The position numbers and the translations under genes were made by a program. The notes beneath the pieces were generated by a model that was not told where the DNA came from, did not search any database, and saw only the letters and a program-made list of their open reading frames with translations. This document shows positions 1-5,944 of a stretch of DNA of 6,451 bases, piece by piece. Positions within the stretch are counted from its first letter, which is position 1; the number at the start of each line of letters is the position of its first letter. Source of the stretch: DATKXO01 sp035528995 (lineage in GTDB: Bacteria; Planctomycetota; Phycisphaerae; UBA1845). Location: assembly GCA_035528995.1 (NCBI GenBank), contig DATKXO010000292.1:1-6451 (forward strand), given 5' to 3'.

Positions 1-1
1 C

Positions 2-832
2 GGTGTTGAGAAGGACTCCGATCAAGCGCTCGCAGCACGGTACTACCTTGCGTATCTGGCCAAGGTCAAGAATCCCGAGCGCCGTGCTCGCATCCTGGTT
101 CAGCTTGGTTCTCTGTATAGCACGAACTTCCTTCTCAGTAAGGGTGAGAAGCCGGACTACGGGCGAGCCGCCAAGTACTTCAAACAGGCGCTTGAGGCAG
201 AGCCGAACCGCATCAACGCGCCGATGCTTCGTGCCAGGTTGAATCTCGTCCATTCGGGGATGTCCGCCGAGGAGCGTTTGCACGGACGGATGGAGCTATA
301 TGAGTGGCTGCTCTCGCTAAACGAGGAGAAGATCCGCGAACTGGCGATGCCTGACAATCCGGGCGAGACCATATCAGAAGCCGATCTGAAGTGGTTGGTG
401 AAGTACTGTGGGACGGTCACAACGATCACAGCAGGCAACTTGGTTGGAGGCGCAAAGAACACAGGACAGCCATTGAAGTATCTCAACGTGATCAGAAACC
501 GATTCCCTGGCACCGAAGCGGCTCAGCGCGGGGAGAGCCTTCTGGAAAGATACACCAATGCGATCCAAGATCTCGCCGACGAGACTCAGATTGAGCAGAT
601 CGAACGTACGCCGCCGGCAGTCATTGAAGCGTCAGCGGACGTGCCTGGGAAGTCAAATCGGGAAAGTTCTCCCGACCTAGACAGGGGTAATGACGCCCCT
701 GGCGTCCTGGCCGCCCCCGAAAGCAGGGGTTGGATGGTACCCGCCCTGGCATGTATTGGCTTCGTCGTGGTTCTGGTGTTGGTTTGGCTATGGGTGGGCC
801 AGCGGCACAAGGGGAAGGCCCGATCGCAATGA
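2..832 (+). CDS. TPR-like protein with C-terminal membrane anchor (5' partial)
   Basis: The reading frame is open from base 2, so the N-terminus lies outside the window; 276 residues are visible. I do not recognise a specific family. The first part is helical and repeat-like: visible residues 54-73 (GRAAKYFKQALEAEPNRINA) match the tetratricopeptide pattern, preceded by a second helical pair around 11-42. A hydrophilic, Pro/Ser/Asp-rich linker (about 200-240) leads to one strongly hydrophobic segment at about 244-265 (W-MVPALACIGFVVVLVLVWLW), followed by a short basic tail (QRHKGKARSQ). This is tail-anchor topology, with the TPR part most likely cytoplasmic and serving protein-protein contacts (inference). 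Codon use is less GC-biased than in the next gene: 12 of the first 20 visible codons end in G/C. The internal ATG at 224 is not the start, because homologous-looking TPR sequence continues upstream of it without a stop. Confidence 0.8.
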   Translation, partial: GVEKDSDQALAARYYLAYLAKVKNPERRARILVQLGSLYSTNFLLSKGEKPDYGRAAKYFKQALEAEPNRINAPMLRARLNLVHSGMSAEERLHGRMELYEWLLSLNEEKIRELAMPDNPGETISEADLKWLVKYCGTVTTITAGNLVGGAKNTGQPLKYLNVIRNRFPGTEAAQRGESLLERYTNAIQDLADETQIEQIERTPPAVIEASADVPGKSNRESSPDLDRGNDAPGVLAAPESRGWMVPALACIGFVVVLVLVWLWVGQRHKGKARSQ

Positions 833-959
833 GCGTGACAGCACTTCGCCACGGGAACAGCGTGCACGGAACGATCCGCCTGGCGCCCAGACGACCATGC
901 CCGGGCGACGATCCCTCCCCCTGACAGGACCGTCCGGTTGCGGGCGGCGACGGTGGCGG

Positions 960-984
960 CGCCCAGCGCATGCTCGCCTGGGCG
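960..984 (+). terminator. GC-rich hairpin downstream of the TPR-like gene (weak terminator candidate)
   Basis: Arms CGCCCAG (960-966) and CTGGGCG (978-984) pair perfectly around an 11-base loop. A second perfect hairpin, GGCGCC-GGC-GGCGCC, follows at 1000-1014. Neither is followed by a T-run and the first begins about 130 bases after the stop codon, so intrinsic termination is only a possibility. The rest of 833-1034 shows no convincing gene. Confidence 0.25.
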
Positions 985-1034
985 TCGTCTGGCCGAGATG
1001 GCGCCGGCGGCGCCGCTGAGGCACTGACGTCGCT

Positions 1035-1063
1035 TGGACATGCGCCCGCGGCGGGCGTACACT
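1035..1063 (+). promoter_or_regulatory. Putative sigma70-type promoter of the amidohydrolase gene
   Basis: TGGACA at 1035-1040 matches 5 of 6 bases of TTGACA. TACACT at 1058-1063 matches 4 of 6 of TATAAT, and the spacer is exactly 17 bases. Transcription would begin near 1070, leaving a leader of roughly 33 bases before the ATG at 1103. The element overlaps the in-frame TTG at 1034, which argues against that TTG as the translation start. It is a single match by eye in GC-rich DNA. Confidence 0.45.
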
Positions 1064-1092
1064 GATCGGCGAACATCAGCATCGAGCTTTGC

Positions 1093-1097
1093 GGAGG
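1093..1097 (+). promoter_or_regulatory. Shine-Dalgarno site deciding the start at 1103
   Basis: GGAGG stands 5 bases upstream of ATG 1103. This near-ideal site favours ATG 1103 over the in-frame upstream starts (TTG 1034, ATG 1040), which would add about 23 residues with no match to the family. Confidence 0.75.
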
Positions 1098-1102
1098 CCG
1101 AC

Positions 1103-2290
1103 ATGTTCGCCATCGTCAACGCAACCGTGGAGCCGGTCGTCCGGCCGAGGATCGAGCGGGGGACGGTCCTGGTAAGGGACGGCAAGATCGCGGCCGTCGG
1201 GCGGAACGTCTCCGTGCCCGCCAAAGTCGAGAAGATCGACGCCAAGGGCAGGATCCTCACCCCCGGCCTGATCGACGCCCACACCCACGCCGGCATGCTG
1301 GAGGACGGCCTGCCCGGCGACCACGACGTCAACGAGCGGTCCGACCCGGTCACCCCGCAGATCCGGGCGATCGACGCCTTCCGGCCGACGGACCTGGAGC
1401 TGCTGGAGGCGGCCCAGTCGGGCGTGACCAGCGTGTTCATCACCCCCGGCAGCGCCAACGTCATCGGCGGCATGGGGGCGGTGGTCAAGACCTCGGCCAA
1501 ATCGCTCGCCCAGCAGATCGTCAAGCTCGACGCCGGGCTGAAGATGGCCATGGGCGAAAACCCCAAGCGGGTCTACGGCGAGCAGAAGAAGATGCCGACC
1601 ACGCGCATGGGCACGGCCGCCGTCATGCGGGCGGCCCTGACCCGGGCCCAGATCTACGTGGAGAAGAAGCGCCGACACCGGCGGCGCAAGTCGGCCGGGA
1701 AGGATCCCTTCGAGCTGGACCTGGCCAACGAGGCACTGGCGGGGCTGCTGGCCGGAAGCTACCCCGCCCGCTGCCATGCCCATCGCAGCATCGACATGCT
1801 CACCGCCATCCGCGTGGCCGAGGAGTTCGACTTCCAGCTCGTCTTCGAGCACGCCACCGAGTGCGAGGACATCCTCGCGGAACTCACCCGGCGGGATATC
1901 CCGGTGGTGATCGGCCCGACGTTCGGGGCGCGGACCAAGATCGAGGTGCGGCACAAGAGCTTCGCCACGGTTTCGGCGGCGGTGAAGGCCGGGCTGGTGG
2001 TGGCGATCACGGCCGATTCGGACGTGACGCCGCTGCGGTACCTGAACGTCTACGCCGCATTGGCCATCCGCGAGGGGCTGGCCCCGGCGGACGCCCTCCG
2101 AGCCGTCACCGTCAACCCCGCCAGGATCTGCGGCGTGGACGGCCGGCTGGGCTCGATCGGCCGCGGCAAAGACGCCGACCTGGTCCTCTGGGCCGATGAC
2201 CCGTTTGACGCGCGCACGCGCCCGTCGGCCGTCTGGATCGACGGGCAGCCGGTGGACCTGGCGGCCAAGTCCGTACGAGCTGACGAGTAG
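1103..2290 (+). CDS. Metal-dependent amidohydrolase, imidazolonepropionase-like (COG1228 group)
   Basis: The 395-residue protein has the layout of the amidohydrolase superfamily: an N-terminal beta-sandwich piece (1-50, with LVRDGKIAAVG), a TIM-barrel metal site, and a C-terminal strand region closing with the hallmark SIGRGKDADLVLWADDP (351-367). Likely metal ligands are H60 and H62 in LIDAHTHAG, a histidine of the CHAHR motif (H225/H227), H250 in FEHATE, and D305 in ITADSD. MGENPKRVYG (150-159) and PTTRMGTAAVMR (165-176) are typical of one COG1228 subgroup of unknown substrate. It probably hydrolyses a C-N bond in a cyclic amide or peptide-like compound; the substrate cannot be told from sequence. 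There is no signal peptide, so it is probably cytoplasmic. Two oddities: a very basic stretch at 188-200 (KKRRHRRRKSAGK), and serine at 306 where my recollection of the subgroup has histidine (TDHP). Its own promoter and different codon bias suggest it is not in an operon with the upstream gene. Confidence 0.9.
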   Translation: MFAIVNATVEPVVRPRIERGTVLVRDGKIAAVGRNVSVPAKVEKIDAKGRILTPGLIDAHTHAGMLEDGLPGDHDVNERSDPVTPQIRAIDAFRPTDLELLEAAQSGVTSVFITPGSANVIGGMGAVVKTSAKSLAQQIVKLDAGLKMAMGENPKRVYGEQKKMPTTRMGTAAVMRAALTRAQIYVEKKRRHRRRKSAGKDPFELDLANEALAGLLAGSYPARCHAHRSIDMLTAIRVAEEFDFQLVFEHATECEDILAELTRRDIPVVIGPTFGARTKIEVRHKSFATVSAAVKAGLVVAITADSDVTPLRYLNVYAALAIREGLAPADALRAVTVNPARICGVDGRLGSIGRGKDADLVLWADDPFDARTRPSAVWIDGQPVDLAAKSVRADE

Positions 2291-2292
2291 AT

Positions 2293-2306
2293 GGCCGCAC
2301 GCGGCC
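2293..2306 (+). repeat. Short inverted repeat just after the amidohydrolase stop
   Basis: GGCCGC-AC-GCGGCC begins two bases after the stop codon and could form a small hairpin (5 bp stem, 4-base loop). No T-run follows, so it may help 3' end formation or RNA stability but is not a canonical terminator. The remaining convergent intergenic stretch to 2425 holds only a G-rich tract (2395-2406) and no gene. Confidence 0.25.
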
Positions 2307-2425
2307 CGGCAAAGCCCGCCTCAGCCAGGGGTGGAAAGCTCACCTGCAATGGCCCGCCGAGGCGCGTTCCACCAGGCCGCTTGGAGGATGCGGTGGGGGG
2401 AGGGGGTCGGCCGACAGTTTCGCAG

Positions 2426-2863
2426 CTATGGCGAAGATTCGGGGCGGCTCGATGGCTCCGGCCAGCCGTGCACCCATCGAGCAACCGCCTGCCTATAGAC
2501 TTTCCTGCTGATGGGCTTCTGGATGTATTCGTTCACCCCGGCCTCGAGGCAGTCGGCCTTGGGAATCTGCATGGGGTTGCCGGTGATGCTGACGATGGGA
2601 GCGCGCCCCCGCTGGCCGGGGATCCGGCGGATCGCCCGGGCCGCTTCAATGCCGTTCATCTCGGGCATGATGCCATCGAGAAAGATCAGGTCGTATCGGA
2701 CTTTCCTGGCCGCCGCCACGGCCGCCGCCCCGTTGCCGACCGCATCCACCCGACAGCCCATCTCTTCCACGATGCCGACCACGACGCTGCGGCACAGTTC
2801 GTTGTCATCCGCCACCAGCACGCGGGCTATCGGCTTGGGGGTCGAATCGTCCTGGCAGTCCAT
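2426..2863 (-). CDS. Stand-alone CheY-like response regulator receiver protein
   Basis: The 145-residue protein is almost entirely one REC domain (about 14-130). The acidic pair is D19/D20 (VADDNE) and the phosphoacceptor is D63 in LIFLDGIMPEMNG. The switch Thr is T94 (SITGN) and the conserved Lys is K116 in QKPIS, so every residue needed for phosphotransfer is present. There is no DNA-binding or enzymatic output domain; the tail (131-145) is Pro/Ser-rich. Such proteins relay phosphate or bind a partner, as CheY or Spo0F do; the sequence most resembles receivers attached to hybrid histidine kinases (EAARAIRR, NEYIQKP). No kinase gene is in the window, so the partner must be elsewhere. The start at 2863 is supported by GGAG six bases upstream. 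It is transcribed convergently with the amidohydrolase and lies downstream of the pseudopilin operon on the same strand, 239 bases away. Confidence 0.9.
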   Translation of the reverse strand: MDCQDDSTPKPIARVLVADDNELCRSVVVGIVEEMGCRVDAVGNGAAAVAAARKVRYDLIFLDGIMPEMNGIEAARAIRRIPGQRGRAPIVSITGNPMQIPKADCLEAGVNEYIQKPISRKVYRQAVARWVHGWPEPSSRPESSP

Positions 2864-2867
2864 CCTG

Positions 2868-2873
2868 CTCTCC
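2868..2873 (-). promoter_or_regulatory. Ribosome binding site of the receiver gene
   Basis: On the - strand, GGAGAG lies just upstream of the ATG at 2863, with six bases between GGAG and the start codon. It supports the chosen start. Confidence 0.6.
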
Positions 2874-2976
2874 GGGCGGTTCCGAAGCAGGCCAAGTTCG
2901 CAAGCATCGTCTGCGACACCTGTTACGACACATCCACGGGCATGGGCGAAGCAGTCACCTGGCCTGTCATTGTTGT

Positions 2977-3028
2977 TTTATCGGCGTGAGAAGGCGCGTG
3001 GATTAATACAACTCGATATATGTGTCGA
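2977..3028 (-). promoter_or_regulatory. AT-rich patch upstream of the receiver gene: possible promoter/operator
   Basis: The stretch 2864-3102 contains no convincing gene. Inside it lies the most AT-rich patch of the window. On the - strand it offers a -10-like GATAAA (2977-2982) 18 bases from a weak -35-like TTAATC (3001-3006). An imperfect 16-base dyad, TCGATATATGTGTCGA, sits at 3013-3028. A promoter for the receiver gene is expected here, but the matches to consensus are poor and the exact element is uncertain. Confidence 0.25.
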
Positions 3029-3059
3029 AGGCAGTCCGGTGTTGCCGCTGAGCCCGGGA

Positions 3060-3090
3060 GCCGGCCAAGCCTGGCCAAGCTTGCGCCGGC
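3060..3090 (-). terminator. Hairpin after the pseudopilin operon (candidate terminator)
   Basis: The arms GCCGGCCAAGC (3060-3070) and GCTTGCGCCGGC (3079-3090) pair over 11 bp with one bulged base and an 8-base loop. The hairpin starts 12 bases beyond the stop codon of the last pilin-like gene, where an operon end is expected. It lacks a following T-run, so it may be a non-canonical terminator or an mRNA-stabilising 3' stem. The loop repeats the arm sequence (TTGGCCA twice), allowing an alternative register. Confidence 0.45.
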
Positions 3091-3102
3091 CACCGGAGGG
3101 GA

Positions 3103-3570
3103 TCAGTCCACCACCTGCCTGAAGGTGCCGGTCCTCGGCGAACCGTTCGGCCTCAGTTGGAGCCGCAGCTTGTACCGCGCCCGGCCCTTAAGGCCGATCG
3201 CGGTCAGCACCACCGGGTCGGTGGTGTTATTGGTCAGGTCCCCGTCAACCGGGTCGGTGGCCTCCAGTGCGAAGCTGCCCGCCCCGAGAGCGTTCGCCAT
3301 CAGCGGACCCTCTGCCCACGCGTCGAACATGTTCCGCCAGGAGCCGGGGTTCTGCTTGATCACCAACAGCCCCCAGTCGATCCCCGACTGGGCGTAGAAG
3401 CGGGCCTCGGCCAGGTCGCTGCTGTCGCGCGTCTGGCGGTGCCGAAGCCGCCCCGCCAGCAGGGCTGACAGGCCGATGATCGTCACCAGCATCGCCACGC
3501 CGAGCAAGGGCACGTACACCGACCCGCGGGCATGATTCTTACGTTGCGTAATCACCAGTCTCCCGTCCAT
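3103..3570 (-). CDS. PilX/GspK-like minor pilin-type protein
   Basis: This 155-residue protein has one hydrophobic N-terminal helix (about 18-40) preceded by a basic leader with an RG boundary (HARG|SVYVPLLGVAML). That is the style of PilX and GspK, which often open with RG followed by a long hydrophobic stretch. Position +5 after the presumed cleavage at G16 is P21, not glutamate. After the helix, LAEARFYAQSGIDWGLLVI (53-71) is the amphipathic continuation typical of PilX-like proteins. The end (GRARYKLRLQLRP, 129-141) is the usual final beta-hairpin. At 155 residues it is far shorter than canonical GspK (about 300), so PilX-like is the better label. It is the last gene of the operon, 53 bases after the previous stop. 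The start is moderately sure: ATG 3570 has only a purine-rich AAGAAAGAAG upstream, and a GTG at codon 6 preceded by GGGAG is an alternative. Confidence 0.75.
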   Translation of the reverse strand: MDGRLVITQRKNHARGSVYVPLLGVAMLVTIIGLSALLAGRLRHRQTRDSSDLAEARFYAQSGIDWGLLVIKQNPGSWRNMFDAWAEGPLMANALGAGSFALEATDPVDGDLTNNTTDPVVLTAIGLKGRARYKLRLQLRPNGSPRTGTFRQVVD

Positions 3571-3623
3571 GCTGCTTCTTTCTTACGGCCGATCGAACAG
3601 CCCAACGTTCAATGCTGATCGGG

Positions 3624-4820
3624 TCATGGGATCTCCTGCCAGCCGGCAGCCCACTCGATCGCCCGCCTCATCAGCGTTTTTCCGCCCCGGTTCAGGCTTG
3701 CGATGTCGAAGGCATCGCCTCCCCAAGGCAACTGCACCCGCCGCCCCATGGCCACGCCGCCACCATACAGTGGGGCCCCGGGTGCAAGAACCGCCAGCGA
3801 GGGCTTATTGTTGGCCTCATCACCGGCATCGAAGTATTCCGACAGAACGCCGAGCCCCGGGGCGTACTCCGCCTGGAGCAGGTACACCGGCTGCGGGGAT
3901 GAGAATACCGTCAGGTATCCCGTGGGGAAGCCGGAGGTGATATAGGACGTGTTGTCTACGATTTTGACCATATCACGATCCACCGCGGAGGTGCTCTGAC
4001 AGAACCCGAACTCGTCAACCATCTCCGCGTCCTCATTGACGACGCCGATGGTCTTCTCCCTCAATTTGGTGCCGAGGTAGCTGGCATAGACCTCCTCACA
4101 AACGTATGCCACCTCGGCCTGGACGATGGCGGCGTCCACTTGGCTCTGGCTGGCGGAGGTCCGGATCAGCGTCACCCGAAAGCCCCACGACTCCATCAGC
4201 GCCTGCCGCGCCTGCTCCTGTTCCGTGAGGCTACTTCTATCGGTGACGACAAACAGCACCTGCAGGCGGTCGTCACCGTCCGGCCAGGCCTCGGTCCGGA
4301 CCGCGACCGCCGAGCCGACGACCCTGTCGCCCTGCCAGACCGTAACCGTGATCCTCTTGGCCCCGGTCTCCACGGCCGATACTTGCGTCAGGTCAATGAC
4401 GGTGACGTGCTCAACGGTCACACTGCGGGTCCACCCGCTCAGGCCGGCGATGGCGCTGCCGGCCTTGCTCTGCGGCGGGGAAGAACTCCAGTTGCGATAG
4501 TCGTCCACGTCGTCCCAATCGGCCCGGGTGATCGGCAGCTCGCCGCCCTCGAGGCCGAACAAAGGCGGATCGTCAGGCTCTTGGTAGCGCTGGGCGAGGA
4601 TCTCGCTCATCAGCCCCTGGGCGAGCAGTTGGCCCCGGGTGCGGGTAGCCATCAGGTATTGCGTTCGCCTGGAGGCTCCCACGGCGCTGAGCCCCGCCAC
4701 CAACATGAGGCCCACGACGACGATCGAAACGACCGCCTCGACCAGCGTCAAGCCCGGCAGGCGGCGAGCTTCCCGACCAGCCCGTGAAGGACCCTGTGCG
4801 ATGGCGTCGGCGCATCTCAT
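3624..4820 (-). CDS. GspI/PilV-like minor pseudopilin with large C-terminal alpha/beta domain
   Basis: Residues 1-23 form a long basic prepilin leader ending in RRLPG. Cleavage after G23 gives LTLVE, with Glu at +5 (E28), then a hydrophobic helix to about 48. Residues 58-80 (ATRTRGQLLAQGLMSEILAQ) resemble the GspI/PilV helix continuation, and a small beta-rich head runs to about 180. Canonical GspI ends near 120-150 residues; this one continues to 398. Residues about 184-396 look like a separate alternating alpha/beta domain: strand LQVLFVVTD, helix SLTEQEQARQALMESWG, strand FRVTLIR, then VAYVCEEV and TIGVVNEDA. It closes with GRRVQLPW (359-366) and TLMRRAIEWAAG (382-393), like class I glutamine-amidotransferase-like (ThuA/BPL_N) folds. 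No G-x-C-x-G nucleophile elbow is visible (its cysteines are C3, C241 and C274), so a binding or structural role is more likely than catalysis. The start codon overlaps the previous stop as ATGA, implying translational coupling. Confidence 0.85.
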   Translation of the reverse strand: MRCADAIAQGPSRAGREARRLPGLTLVEAVVSIVVVGLMLVAGLSAVGASRRTQYLMATRTRGQLLAQGLMSEILAQRYQEPDDPPLFGLEGGELPITRADWDDVDDYRNWSSSPPQSKAGSAIAGLSGWTRSVTVEHVTVIDLTQVSAVETGAKRITVTVWQGDRVVGSAVAVRTEAWPDGDDRLQVLFVVTDRSSLTEQEQARQALMESWGFRVTLIRTSASQSQVDAAIVQAEVAYVCEEVYASYLGTKLREKTIGVVNEDAEMVDEFGFCQSTSAVDRDMVKIVDNTSYITSGFPTGYLTVFSSPQPVYLLQAEYAPGLGVLSEYFDAGDEANNKPSLAVLAPGAPLYGGGVAMGRRVQLPWGGDAFDIASLNRGGKTLMRRAIEWAAGWQEIP

Positions 4821-5944
4821 GATTCGGGCGGCTCCGGCTTGTTCACGGTCAGCACCTCGGTGTCGACCCCGACCGTCGGGTCTGAGGCGGCGCGGTATGC
4901 GATGCCGATCGAGCCCAGGATGTTCCTGGGCACCTCGACTGACTGGGTCGTGACGAACGTTCCGTAGACGTAGAAGGGCGCGTCATTGTACTGTCGTGCA
5001 CCCCCCGGTGGCGGCTCCCAGGTCGCGCCGGAGTCTGAGCTCCACAGGGCGACAGTGTTGTCTTGTGGGGCCGACATCGAGAAGAGGTACCGCAGTTGGA
5101 TATCGGCGTCGTCTCCCTTGACCACGATCACGTATTCGTTGACCGGGTCGTCGATCGCGACGTCGGAAAAGGTGAACTCCGTCCATTTGAACGAAGACGG
5201 CAGGTAGGAAGTGGACCGGGTGTCCGGCGTGCCGATGGCGTCCGGCTGGGGCCGGGGGTCGCCCAGAGCGACGGTGGGATGGATGGCGACGCTGATGGTC
5301 TCTCCGGCGGGGGTGAGTTGAAATTGCGTCAATAGAAAGACTCTTGTCACCTTCAACTGGTCGACGTCGCCGGTCAGCGTCGCGATCGTAAAGAACTCGG
5401 CAAACCGCTCTGCCGGGGCGAGGCCATAGCTCTTACGCGTGTCGCCGATGCCGGACCAGTGGACGAAGGAAGCCAGCACCTGCTCGGGGGTCTCTATGTC
5501 CTGGTGGACAATCTCGATTACCGTCTGCGTGTGGTAGGTGAGGGCGAACTCCTGCACGCCCGCCAGGACATCGACGGCGGCGCCTCCGTCGTACTGGCGG
5601 ACGAGCGGATCCCCGGGGGTCCCCGACCACTGGTAGCAGATCGTGTGGGTGACGCCGCTGCGTTCGACGGTAAACTCGATCATCGTCGGAGAACAATGGA
5701 TGATGGACATCGCCGAATACAGTTCGGCGACGAACTGATCGGCGACGAGGGCGGCGTCGACGCTCCAGGCGCACGGGCCGTCGGCATCCGGCAGGCCCCG
5801 GGTGGCGATCAGAATGGCAGAGCCCACGGAGGCCATGAGTATGGCGATGATGGCAATGGCAAGCACCATCTCCACCAGCGTGAGTCCGCCCTCACTGCTT
5901 CGCCGAGCTGACAGCCGGGATGGTGTGGGGGCCGAGGGCATCAT
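4817..5944 (-). CDS. GspJ/PilW-like minor pseudopilin with probable beta-sandwich insertion
   Basis: The leader (1-20, SSEGG) is cut after G20 to give LTLVE with Glu +5 (E25), followed by a hydrophobic helix to about 47. The head begins with features of GspJ/PilW-type proteins: an ADQFVAELYSA helix (68-78), paired strands MIEFTVE and TICYQWSG, and DVLAGVQEFALTYHT (125-139). The C-terminal part, QSVEVPRNILGSIGIAYRA (334-352) to VLTVNKPE, looks like the final strands of the same head. Between them, residues about 175-330 resemble the beta-sandwich module of many surface and phage proteins: KVTRVFLLT, ETISVAIHP, FKWTEFTFSDVAI, EYVIVVKG, ALWSSDSGATWE and PFYVYGTF. At 375 residues it is well above the usual 200 or so for GspJ. 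Cysteines C58, C84 and C103 could allow a disulfide. The start overlaps the previous stop as ATGA; a second ATG follows directly, so the start could be one codon later. Confidence 0.85.
   Translation of the reverse strand: MMPSAPTPSRLSARRSSEGGLTLVEMVLAIAIIAILMASVGSAILIATRGLPDADGPCAWSVDAALVADQFVAELYSAMSIIHCSPTMIEFTVERSGVTHTICYQWSGTPGDPLVRQYDGGAAVDVLAGVQEFALTYHTQTVIEIVHQDIETPEQVLASFVHWSGIGDTRKSYGLAPAERFAEFFTIATLTGDVDQLKVTRVFLLTQFQLTPAGETISVAIHPTVALGDPRPQPDAIGTPDTRSTSYLPSSFKWTEFTFSDVAIDDPVNEYVIVVKGDDADIQLRYLFSMSAPQDNTVALWSSDSGATWEPPPGGARQYNDAPFYVYGTFVTTQSVEVPRNILGSIGIAYRAASDPTVGVDTEVLTVNKPEPPES

Noticed and set aside
690..1019. A 109-codon + strand frame spanning the end of the TPR-like gene and the gap
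   Set aside because: It overlaps the transmembrane end of the upstream gene out of frame and ends in an Arg-rich run from GC-rich hairpins. No good RBS was seen.
1034..1102. N-terminal extension of the amidohydrolase from TTG 1034 or ATG 1040
   Set aside because: It is covered by the promoter match, lacks an RBS, and adds a basic/serine-rich stretch before the normal family start (MFAIVNATV).
586..1566. Open - strand frame of 326 codons across the first intergenic region and the amidohydrolase
   Set aside because: It is antisense to two supported genes, has low-complexity Arg/Ser/Pro/Ala-rich sequence with no motif, and arises from the GC-rich codon bias of the + strand gene.
1076..1954. 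Open - strand frame of 292 codons inside the amidohydrolase
   Set aside because: Its translation is Gly/Asp/His/Arg/Leu-rich with no recognisable domain. It mirrors a gene with intact catalytic motifs.
3013..3028. Imperfect dyad considered as an attachment site or recombination target
   Set aside because: No integrase, flanking duplication or tRNA lies nearby. An operator or chance palindrome is simpler.
2291..3122. Two overlapping + strand open frames (232 and 203 codons) opposite the receiver
   Set aside because: The - strand receiver has every REC signature residue and an RBS; these frames have none and are shadows.
4140..4787. Open + strand frame of 215 codons opposite the GspI/PilV-like gene
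   Set aside because: It is Arg/Gly/Pro-rich shadow sequence with no motif, antisense to a gene with a clear prepilin leader and operon overlaps.
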